From the NCBI RefSeq assembly GCF_024746795.1, contig NZ_CP080524.1:4194001-4258000 (forward strand): a stretch of DNA of 64,000 nucleotides, written 5' to 3'. This document shows positions 56,227-64,000 of this stretch, piece after piece. Position numbers and translations under genes: made by a program. The stretch is from Mesorhizobium sp. AR10. Lineage in GTDB: Bacteria > Pseudomonadota > Alphaproteobacteria > Rhizobiales > Rhizobiaceae. The notes under the pieces are model-generated. The model saw nothing but the letters and a program-made list of their open reading frames with translations, had not been told where the DNA came from and made no database searches. Numbering within the stretch: position 1 is the stretch's first letter; every line of letters starts with the position of its first letter.

Positions 56227-57564
56227 ATGTCGTCCAATCTGTTCAACCCCACCAGGAGGCAACTCCTTCAGGGAACCGCCGCACTTGCCGCCGCTGGCCT
56301 TGCGGGCATTCGTCCGAGCTTTGCCGCCGGCGTCGACTGGAAGCGCTTTGCCGGCACCACGATCGACGTCAATCTGGTGAAAAGCCCGCGCAGCGACACC
56401 ATCATAAAATATCTCGCCGAGTTCGAGGAACTGACCGGGATCAAGGTCAATGCCGAGGCGACGCCGGAACAGCAGCAGCGCCAGAAGACGGTGATCGAGC
56501 TGAGCTCCGGCAAGCCGAGCTTCGACGTCGTGCATCTGAGCTACCACGTGCAGAAGCGGCAATTCGAAAAGGGCGGCTGGCTGGCCGACATCGCCGGCTA
56601 TCTTGCCGACCCCACCCTCACCGATCCCGGGCTGGTCGAAAGCGACTTCGCCGATGCCGGCATGCTGTTCGCCAAGGATGGCCAGGGCGTGTTGCGCTCG
56701 CTGCCGTTCTCGGTCGACTACTGGATCGTCTACTGGAACAAGGAATTGTTCGAGGCCAAGGGCCTCAAATATCCCGAGACCTTCGAGCAGCTGGTGGCCG
56801 CCGCCGAAGCGCTGACCGACCCATCGACCAACACCTACGGCTTCGTTGCCCGCGGCCTCAAGAATGCCAACACACCGGTGTGGACGTCGCTCATGCTCGG
56901 CTACGACATGACGCCGCTCGACGATAAGGGCAAGCTGCGTACGACGTCGCCCGAGGCGATCGAGGCCGCCAGCCTCTACCAACGGCTGATGACCAAGTCC
57001 GCGCCTCCGGGCGTCACCGGCTTCAACTGGGCCGAAGCACAATCCGCCTTCCTGCAAGGCAAGATCGGCATGTGGTTCGATGGCGTGGGCTTTGCCCCGC
57101 CGATGGAAAATCCGGAAAAGTCGCGGGTGGTCGGCAAGGTCGGCTATGGCGTCATGCCCAAGGGCCCCAAGGCGCACGCCGCGGGCACCTTTGGCGACGG
57201 CCTCGGCGTGACGGCCACCAGCGAAAAGAAGGAGGCCGCCTATCTGTTCTGCCAGTGGGCGATCTCGCCTTCCATGGGCGCGCGCCTGCTGCAGGCAGGC
57301 GCCGGCGTGCCGTTCCGCAAATCGGTGCTTGAAGATCCCAAGGTGCGCGAAGGCGTCACCATGCCGGCGAGTTGGCTCGACGCCGTGGTCGGCTCCGGCA
57401 ATGTCAGCCGGCTGTCGCTGCCGGTCATCATCCCGGTCACCGAGTTCCGCGACATCTATGGCGTGGCGCTGACCAACCTGATCGCAGGCGCCGATCCGGC
57501 AGAGGAACTGAAGAAGGCCACCGAGCAATTCCAGCCGGTCCTCGACAGGAGCGAGCAAGGCTGA
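56227..57564 (+). CDS. ABC-transporter sugar-binding protein with Tat-type signal
   Basis: 445 residues of the family 1 extracellular solute-binding proteins (UgpB/MalE-like). The N-terminus carries twin arginines (TRRQLLQGTAAL, R10-R11) and a hydrophobic stretch to about residue 33, so export by Tat is likely. YWIVYWNKELFEAKGL, GMWFDGVGFAPP and the conserved tail region match the family. The start at 56227 follows GGGAGGAAG; it overlaps the next permease gene by TGATG. Substrate unknown: an oligosaccharide, polyol or sugar acid. Confidence 0.92.
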   Translation: MSSNLFNPTRRQLLQGTAALAAAGLAGIRPSFAAGVDWKRFAGTTIDVNLVKSPRSDTIIKYLAEFEELTGIKVNAEATPEQQQRQKTVIELSSGKPSFDVVHLSYHVQKRQFEKGGWLADIAGYLADPTLTDPGLVESDFADAGMLFAKDGQGVLRSLPFSVDYWIVYWNKELFEAKGLKYPETFEQLVAAAEALTDPSTNTYGFVARGLKNANTPVWTSLMLGYDMTPLDDKGKLRTTSPEAIEAASLYQRLMTKSAPPGVTGFNWAEAQSAFLQGKIGMWFDGVGFAPPMENPEKSRVVGKVGYGVMPKGPKAHAAGTFGDGLGVTATSEKKEAAYLFCQWAISPSMGARLLQAGAGVPFRKSVLEDPKVREGVTMPASWLDAVVGSGNVSRLSLPVIIPVTEFRDIYGVALTNLIAGADPAEELKKATEQFQPVLDRSEQG

Positions 57565-58502
57565 TGACCGCCACCACCCCAGAACGCGCCGGGGTGACGA
57601 CGCAAGCCATCGAAGGGAGCCAGACCGTCCGGCTGGCTCCCAACTACTGGCCTTTCGTCGTTCCGGCGCTCGTCGTCGTCAGCGCCGTGATCGTCTTTCC
57701 CTGGGCTTTCACGCTGTGGATGAGCGTCAACCGCTGGACGCTCGGCCAGGAGCGAAGCTTTGCCGGGATGGAAAACTATCTGCGGCTGGCGGTCGACCAA
57801 CGCTTCTGGGAATCGCTTGTCCATACGTTGAGTTATACCTTTCTCTCGGTTGCCGCGCCGATGTTCCTCGGCACCGTCGCGGCCCTGATTTTCGACGCCA
57901 AATTTCCGCTGCGCGGCCTGCTGCGTGGCGTCTTCGTGATGCCGATGATGGCAACGCCGGTCGCCGTGGCGCTGGTCTGGACCATGATGTTCCACCCCCA
58001 GCTCGGCGTGCTCAACTACCTGCTGTCGCTGGTCGGCATCCCGCCGCAGGAATGGATCTTCAACGCCAACATGGTCATCCCTTCACTGGTTGCAGTCGAG
58101 ACCTGGCAGTGGACGCCGCTGGTGATGCTGATCGTGCTGGGCGGCCTGGCGTCCGTACCGCGCGAGCCCTTCGAGAGCGCCGAGATAGATGGCGCCAACG
58201 CCTGGCAGCAATTCCGCTACCTGACCTTGCCGATGATCGCGCCGTTCCTGATGATCGCGATGATCATCCGCACCATCGATGCGCTGAAGAGTTTTGATAT
58301 CATCTACGCGATGACCCAGGGCGGACCGGGCACGGCCTCGGAAACCATCAACATCTACCTCTACAACACCGCCTTCTCCTACTATGACATCGGCTACGGC
58401 TCGGCCATGGCCGTGGTGTTCTTCATCGTCATCGTCGCTCTGTCCTTCATCCTCCTGATGCTGCGTCAGCGCTCCCAATGGATCGGCGTGGAGGGCAAAT
58501 AG
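57564..58502 (+). CDS. ABC-transporter permease (MalF/UgpA type)
   Basis: 312 residues with six membrane segments. The cytoplasmic EAA loop is seen as EPFESAEIDGANAWQQFRYL, which docks the ATPase. It overlaps the binding-protein stop (TGATG) and abuts the second permease, whose ATG follows directly after its TAG. Together they form the heterodimeric channel of a carbohydrate importer. Confidence 0.94.
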   Translation: MTATTPERAGVTTQAIEGSQTVRLAPNYWPFVVPALVVVSAVIVFPWAFTLWMSVNRWTLGQERSFAGMENYLRLAVDQRFWESLVHTLSYTFLSVAAPMFLGTVAALIFDAKFPLRGLLRGVFVMPMMATPVAVALVWTMMFHPQLGVLNYLLSLVGIPPQEWIFNANMVIPSLVAVETWQWTPLVMLIVLGGLASVPREPFESAEIDGANAWQQFRYLTLPMIAPFLMIAMIIRTIDALKSFDIIYAMTQGGPGTASETINIYLYNTAFSYYDIGYGSAMAVVFFIVIVALSFILLMLRQRSQWIGVEGK

Positions 58503-59324
58503 ATGAGTTCACGGCTGCTCAACCAGATCGGGCTGTTCTTCGCGGCTCTGGTCTTCGTCTCGCCGGCGATCCTGTTCTTCCTCTGGATGATCTCGCTGTC
58601 GCTGAAATTCGAGATCGACAATGGCGCCTATCCGCCGATCCTGATCCCCGAACATCTCGCCTGGTCGAACTATGCAAAGGTGTTCGAGGAGAACAATTTC
58701 CTGCTCTATTTCTGGAATTCCGTTCTGGTGACGGGCACCGCAACGCTGCTGGCGCTGCTGATCGGCGTGCCGGCCGGCTATGGCATCGCACGGCTCAAGG
58801 CCGAACGGTCGGCGGTGGTCATCATGATCGCCCGCATGACGCCGGGGCTTTCCTACCTCATCCCGCTGTTCCTGCTGTTCCAATGGGTCGGCATTCTCGG
58901 CACGCTGTGGCCGCAGATCATCATCCATCTGGTGGTGACGGTGCCGATCGTGGTCTGGGTGATGATCGGCTACTTCGAGACCACGCCGATGGAACTGGAA
59001 GAGGCGGCCAATATTGACGGCGCCAGCTCCTGGCAGGTGTTCCGGCTGGTCGCCGTGCCCATCGCCAAGCCGGGCATCGTCGTCGCCTTCATCCTGTCCG
59101 TCATCTTCTCATGGAACAATTTCGTCTTCGGCATAGTGCTCGCCAGCCGCGAGACGCGGACGCTGCCGGTCGCCGTCTACAACATGCTTTCCTACGAGCA
59201 GGTGAGCTGGGGGCCGCTCGCTGCAGCAGCACTTGTGGTGACACTGCCGGTGCTGGTGCTGACCATGTTCGCGCAAAGGCAGATTGTCGCCGGGCTGACC
59301 GCCGGCGCCGTCAAGGGCGGCTGA
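58503..59324 (+). CDS. ABC-transporter permease (MalG/UgpE type)
   Basis: 273 residues with six membrane segments. The EAA loop is TPMELEEAANIDGASSWQVF, near residue 160. It follows the first permease without any gap and precedes the ATPase by 39 bp, in the usual carbohydrate-importer order. Confidence 0.94.
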   Translation: MSSRLLNQIGLFFAALVFVSPAILFFLWMISLSLKFEIDNGAYPPILIPEHLAWSNYAKVFEENNFLLYFWNSVLVTGTATLLALLIGVPAGYGIARLKAERSAVVIMIARMTPGLSYLIPLFLLFQWVGILGTLWPQIIIHLVVTVPIVVWVMIGYFETTPMELEEAANIDGASSWQVFRLVAVPIAKPGIVVAFILSVIFSWNNFVFGIVLASRETRTLPVAVYNMLSYEQVSWGPLAAAALVVTLPVLVLTMFAQRQIVAGLTAGAVKGG

Positions 59325-59363
59325 GCGCGTGGCCGGACATCACTCTATTTTCGGAGAAATCCA

Positions 59364-60425
<1,062 letters not shown>

Positions 60426-60498
60426 GGCCATTGCGCGCTGCAACCACGGCCCCCTGCTGCTCACGCGCCGCGATCCAGTGTCATTTGCAGCATCCGCC

Positions 60499-60750
60499 TT
60501 ATGCTTGCCAGAAGCGCTTGATGATCTCTGCCTCGACCTGCCGTCTGGTCAGACCGATATCGTCGATCAAATGGGGATTGTCCTTCGACATTTGCCTGAG
60601 TTGCCAGCGAAAGCGTATCCGCTCGCGCCAGGTTCCCTCGCGCCAGGTCGCGATAATGCTTCGCAGGGTGGCCAGGTGCCGACGCGACGCCGGCCCTACG
60701 GTTTCCGGCCGCGCTGCCCGATGCGGGGCCGACGCAAGAGTATTGGTCAT
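60499..60750 (-). CDS. DUF1127 domain-containing protein
   Basis: 83 residues, with the DUF1127 core near the C-terminus: RFRWQLRQMSKDNPHLIDDIGLTRRQVEAEI. The basic, helical family includes small RNA-binding or stress-related proteins, some of which affect phosphate and carbon metabolism in rhizobia. The ATG at 60750 has TGGAGG six bases upstream; an in-frame start at 60777 overlaps that site. It is convergent with the ABC ATPase gene. Confidence 0.88.
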   Translation of the reverse strand: MTNTLASAPHRAARPETVGPASRRHLATLRSIIATWREGTWRERIRFRWQLRQMSKDNPHLIDDIGLTRRQVEAEIIKRFWQA

Positions 60751-60978
60751 GGCAACCTCCATGTGGTTTGAGGGCAAGAGGCCCTCGACCTGAAAGAGGT
60801 TGAACTCTGCAGGATATGAACGGCGTCGTAATTAAGCCCTCCCAAATAGTTCTCAAAACTTCCAAACGGGCTATGGCAGTTCACCGGTTCACAGAATCGG
60901 CAGACTGCTCTAACTCTTTGTTTTGATGCAATTCCGGACGGAAAACCGTTTCACACTTTTCCTGGAATTGCTCTATAG

Positions 60979-62496
60979 ATGCGCCGTATGCAGGGATCGC
61001 GCTTTGCCTTTGGTCCGTTCGTTCTTGATCCCGGTGCGGGAACGCTCCTGCGGAACGATGTCCCCGTTGCCGTTGGCTACCGCGGGCTGAAGCTGCTTGC
61101 GGCGCTCGTCGGACGGCCCGGCGAAATCCTGGCCAAGGCTGAGTTGATGGACGCGGCGTGGCCGGGCACGGCCGTCGAGGAAGGCAACCTGACCGTCCAG
61201 ATCGCGCAGCTGCGCAAGCTGCTTGGCCCGCCCGCCGACGGCGGTGAATGGATATCAACGGTTCCGCGAGTCGGCTACCGCTTCACGGGGGCCATCGAAG
61301 AGCTCGGCGCCGCGAAGCGAAAACCCTTGCCGCTGCCCGACAAACCATCGATAGCCGTGCTGCCCTTCGTCAATCTCAGCAACGATCCCGAACAGGAATC
61401 CTTCGCGGATGGGTTGACCGAAGACCTGATCACCGACCTGTCGAGGATCTCCGGCCTGTTCGTCATCGCACGCAACTCGGCCTTTGCTTACAAAGGAAAG
61501 GCGACGGACGTGCGCGAAATCGCACAGGATCTTGGGGTGCGCTACTTGTTGGAGGGTAGCGCACGACGCGCCGCGGGGCGCGTGCGCATCAACGCACAGC
61601 TGGTCGATGCGGTGAGTGGCGATCATCTATGGGCGGAACGGTACGATCGCAGCCTGGAAGACATATTTGCCGTTCAGGACGAGGTGACGGCCAAGATCGT
61701 CGAGGCGTTGCTCGGCCGGCTGCGCGCACCGCCGCCACGCAACCGGCCCAAAAATCTCGAGGCTTACGATCTCTGCGTGCGGGCTCGGAAGCTGATCGAC
61801 GATTCGCCGCAGATGGCGCAGGAAGCGCATCTGATGCTGACGCGCGCGGTTTCGCTCGATCCTGATTACGCCGAGCCCTATCGCTGGCTTGCCATGAACC
61901 ACTGGATGGGATGGGTGCATTGGGGCGGACCAACTGAAGCGGACCGCAGGGTTGCCCTTGACCTGGCGCGCAAAGCCGTGGCGATCGATCCCAATGACGC
62001 CGGCTGTCGCTGGATTCTGGCCTACCTGCTTGCGTATGAGCGCAGCTTCGCCGAGGCGGATGCGGAATTCGCCAAGGCGATTGAGCTCGACCCGAACGAG
62101 GCCGACACCTGGGCGGCATTGTCCGACATCGCGGTCTTGGCCGGGCGGGTCGAGGAGGGTCTCGAGCATATTCGCAAGGCGTTCCGGCTGAACCCGTTTC
62201 CGGCAAGTTGGTACTATCTGACACTCGGCCAGGCGCAATATGCGGCGCGCGAATACGAAGCCGCCGTCGAGACACTGCGCAGGGACGAGACCTATCGTAC
62301 AAGCTCACGCCGTTTCCTGGCGGCAAGCCTTGCCCAATTGGGCCGCCTCGACGAGGCGCGCGCGGAGGCCGAATTGTTCCTCGTCGGCAACCCGCATTTC
62401 ACAACCCGCCATTGGGCGACGACCGAGCCATTCCGCGACGCCGCGACGCTAGAGCATTTCGTTGCCGGCTTTCGCAAGGCCGGTCTTCCGGAGTGA
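60979..62496 (+). CDS. CadC-like winged-helix regulator with TPR repeats
   Basis: 505 residues. The N-terminal OmpR/PhoB-type winged helix (about 5-105, with TVQIAQLRKLLGPP and STVPRVGYRFTG) is followed by a domain resembling TolB-like/FlgO (KPSIAVLPFVNLSNDPEQES, about 125-235) and then TPR repeats (about 255-490; LARKAVAIDPNDAGC, FAKAIELDPNEADTW). No membrane helix is obvious. Such proteins occur widely in rhizobia, often as orphan regulators; target genes are unknown. The DUF1127 gene is divergent. Confidence 0.88.
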   Translation: MRRMQGSRFAFGPFVLDPGAGTLLRNDVPVAVGYRGLKLLAALVGRPGEILAKAELMDAAWPGTAVEEGNLTVQIAQLRKLLGPPADGGEWISTVPRVGYRFTGAIEELGAAKRKPLPLPDKPSIAVLPFVNLSNDPEQESFADGLTEDLITDLSRISGLFVIARNSAFAYKGKATDVREIAQDLGVRYLLEGSARRAAGRVRINAQLVDAVSGDHLWAERYDRSLEDIFAVQDEVTAKIVEALLGRLRAPPPRNRPKNLEAYDLCVRARKLIDDSPQMAQEAHLMLTRAVSLDPDYAEPYRWLAMNHWMGWVHWGGPTEADRRVALDLARKAVAIDPNDAGCRWILAYLLAYERSFAEADAEFAKAIELDPNEADTWAALSDIAVLAGRVEEGLEHIRKAFRLNPFPASWYYLTLGQAQYAAREYEAAVETLRRDETYRTSSRRFLAASLAQLGRLDEARAEAELFLVGNPHFTTRHWATTEPFRDAATLEHFVAGFRKAGLPE

Positions 62497-62587
62497 TTGA
62501 AGGCGCTGTCCTCGAGCATCCGGTTCGAGATCTTGGCCAAGGCAACTCAGTCACCTCGCAACGGCGCCTTCGCACCGTTCGAGCTAC

Positions 62588-62980
62588 TTACTCCTCAAAG
62601 CGACCCGGGGCGTCACGACCGCGCTCGTATCGTCTCGTGAGCGGAAACGGCGGCAACCAGGATTCGCGACGGACGGTCCAGCTTTCGTAGGTTGGCACCA
62701 GTTGGTCAGGGCCATCCAGGGATCCCAGGTGGACTTCAATTTCGTCTGCGCTACGTGCGAAAACGGACGAACCGCAACGGGGACAGAAAAATCGCCCGAG
62801 GTAATCGCGTGTCTCGCCGTCGATCGTCACCGCGTCCTGAGGGAACACCGCCGAAGCGTAAAAAAGGGCCCCATGATGCTTGCGGCAATCGAGACAGTGA
62901 CAAATGCCGACCCGGTATGGGGTACCCGACGCCACAATTCGGACATCGCCGCACAGGCAACCACCGGTGAATCGGTCCAT
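62588..62980 (-). CDS. GFA family zinc-binding protein
   Basis: 130 residues of the GFA (CENP-V/formaldehyde-activating-like) family. The zinc cysteines are GGCLCGDV, CHCLDCRKHHG and FFCPRCGSSVF. Family members such as Gfa bind glutathione adducts, but most have no demonstrated activity. It converges with the CadC-like gene, and is 190 bp from the tRNA-Lys on the same strand. Confidence 0.9.
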   Translation of the reverse strand: MDRFTGGCLCGDVRIVASGTPYRVGICHCLDCRKHHGALFYASAVFPQDAVTIDGETRDYLGRFFCPRCGSSVFARSADEIEVHLGSLDGPDQLVPTYESWTVRRESWLPPFPLTRRYERGRDAPGRFEE

Positions 62981-63171
62981 GCTGCGTCTCCTCTGAAATC
63001 AAGCGGTCGGAATGGCTACGACGAACAGCACTGTCATTGCAATTGCCCGAACTACGGCGAGTGCGCTTGCTGGAGCGCTATTGCATCGAAAGTCATTGCC
63101 AAGAACCCTTCGGAACCCGCCAAATGGGTAAGTGGGTTTTATATCTAAGCTATTGAATTTTATTGTGTTTC

Positions 63172-63247
63172 TGGTGAGCGCGTCGGGGTTCGAACCCGAG
63201 ACCTACTGATTAAAAGTCAGTTGCTCTACCGGCTGAGCTACGCGCTC
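63172..63247 (-). tRNA. tRNA-Lys (anticodon TTT), with encoded CCA
   Basis: On the minus strand a full cloverleaf of 76 nt: acceptor GAGCGCG / CGCGCTC, D-arm GCTC...GAGC, anticodon arm ACTGA-CTTTTAA-TCAGT with anticodon TTT, and T-arm TCGGG-TTCGAAC-CCCGA. Discriminator A is followed by an encoded CCA. Confidence 0.96.
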
Positions 63248-63467
63248 CCGCGGGTGCGAAAAGGCAGCCCTCGAAATTGCGCGGAACATAGGGAGAGTGC
63301 CGCGAGCGGTCAACCGGAAAAAGATGGCTCGCAAGCCGGGCTATCCACAGCGCCGCGACGCTTCGACTAAGACGGAGCAGCCTTCACCGAGATGCCGAAT
63401 ACTGGCTCTCTTGATCCACGGGCGTGACGAGAGAAACATTACAAATCAGTAACTTGCGATTTACCCC

Positions 63468-63492
63468 GGAACAATTGGTCCGCCTGCCCGTT
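63468..63492 (+). promoter_or_regulatory. Putative EcfG (general stress) sigma-factor promoter
   Basis: GGAAC at 63468-63472, 16 bp spacer, CGTT at 63489-63492: an exact match to the GGAAC-N16-17-CGTT promoter used by EcfG in alphaproteobacteria. It lies 44 bp before the BA14K start. Confidence 0.75.
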
Positions 63493-63536
63493 TTCTCGCC
63501 ACAAGGGACATCAACCAACCCTTCAAGGAGAAGACC

Positions 63537-64000
63537 ATGAACAGGATCGCAACGGGTTTGCTGGCGACCGCACTGTCAGTCTCGTTCGCTGCCGCGGCGA
63601 TCGTGCCGACCGAGGCAGCCCAGACATTCATGCCGCAAGCCCCGTCAGTCTCGTCCGATGTGCTGAATGTGGAAGCCCGCAACGGCGACTTGCAATGGAT
63701 ACCGAACCAGGGGAATCGTCGCAATTTCAATCGCAATCGTAATTCCGGCAATCGCGATTTCAGAGTTAATCGCAATTTTTCCGGCAACAACGGTGGAGCT
63801 TATTGGAACGGCCATCGCGGTTATCGCGACTACCATCGTGGCTATCGCCGTCATGGCGACTATTGGTTCCCGCTGGCTGCCTTCGCCACTGGTGCGCTGA
63901 TCACCGGCGCGATCATCAACAACCAGAACCGTGTCTATCGTGGTGGCGACGACCATGTTCAGTGGTGCTACGACCGCTACAGATCCTACAGGGCGTATGA
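63537..64000 (+). CDS. BA14K family exported protein, 3' end beyond the window
   Basis: The frame starts at an ATG with AAGGAG seven bases upstream and runs to the right edge without a stop. A signal peptide (MNRIATGLLATALSVSFAAA, to about residue 28) is followed by a Gln/Asn/Arg/Gly-rich stretch with NRN-type repeats, a short hydrophobic segment (FPLAAFATGALITGAIINN) and the BA14K signature HVQWCYDRYRSY. Brucella BA14K is a small immunoreactive, lectin-like envelope protein. An EcfG-type promoter lies upstream, so induction by stress is likely. Confidence 0.85.
   Translation, partial: MNRIATGLLATALSVSFAAAAIVPTEAAQTFMPQAPSVSSDVLNVEARNGDLQWIPNQGNRRNFNRNRNSGNRDFRVNRNFSGNNGGAYWNGHRGYRDYHRGYRRHGDYWFPLAAFATGALITGAIINNQNRVYRGGDDHVQWCYDRYRSYRAY

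Noticed and set aside
55531..57558. A long frame antisense to the GntR and binding-protein genes
   Set aside because: Shadow of two well supported genes; composition is typical of an antisense frame.
63012..63131. 39-codon frame beginning MATTNSTVIAIARTT between the GFA gene and tRNA-Lys
   Set aside because: Weak ribosome site and no recognised similarity; could be a small membrane peptide but is not supportable from sequence alone.

Overview
The window is an ordinary-looking chromosomal segment of a GC-rich alphaproteobacterium of the order Rhizobiales, most likely Mesorhizobium or a close relative. The evidence is the gene order rpsB-tsf-pyrH-frr-uppS-cdsA-rseP-bamA-lpxD-fabZ-lpxA-lpxI-lpxB, the use of LpxI instead of LpxH, families largely confined to Rhizobiales (EipB, BA14K, DUF1489, DUF6105), a GTTC-N7-GTTC type SOS box and an EcfG-type promoter. 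I see no insertion sequence, phage, CRISPR array, toxin-antitoxin pair or recognisable defence system. The genus is inferred, not proven.

Region by region. 1-2.0 kb: end of a 2-aminobenzoate/benzoate-CoA ligase facing kynureninase (tryptophan/kynurenine breakdown). 2.4-8.7 kb: lexA with its operator, a probably frameshifted comEC, gltX and gltA. 8.8-24.8 kb: a long minus-strand run of translation and envelope genes (rpsB, tsf, pyrH, frr, then undecaprenyl and CDP-diacylglycerol synthesis, RseP, BamA and lipid A genes), interrupted between tsf and pyrH by an accessory aldo-keto reductase/SnoaL-like/LysR module. 25-31.7 kb: LysE exporter, DUF4031, EipB, then plus-strand RidA, GDPD, an acyltransferase-like protein, HIT and PAP2 proteins, and a CPT-like kinase. 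31.8-38.9 kb: clpS-clpA, a phasin with twin palindromes upstream, a D,D-carboxypeptidase with a SPOR domain, a DnaJ/VWA pair and DUF1489. 39-49.8 kb: sdaA, DUF599, YdcF, gatC-GNAT-gatA, a radical SAM protein next to a small secreted protein, a UPF0173 hydrolase, ruvX, two small membrane proteins and an AidB-type acyl-CoA dehydrogenase. 50-54 kb: pyrB with a catalytically dead dihydroorotase homologue, plsY, dprA. 54-64 kb: a 600 bp repeat-rich gap, a DapA-type lyase/GntR/ABC-importer operon, DUF1127, a CadC-like TPR regulator, a GFA protein, tRNA-Lys and the start of a BA14K gene under an apparent EcfG promoter.

How the genes work together. The minus-strand core couples ribosome synthesis (S2, EF-Ts, RRF) to UMP supply and outer-membrane assembly, with many stop/start overlaps suggesting translational coupling. 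The 54.6-60.4 kb operon looks like a self-contained uptake-plus-catabolism unit for a sugar or sugar acid, controlled by its own FCD-type GntR regulator. The points most worth following are: the inactive PyrC with PyrB; the roughly 33-residue insertion in GatA beside the amidase signature; the twin operators at lexA and at the phasin; the EcfG promoter; the comEC frameshift; and the in-frame duplication at the gltA start.
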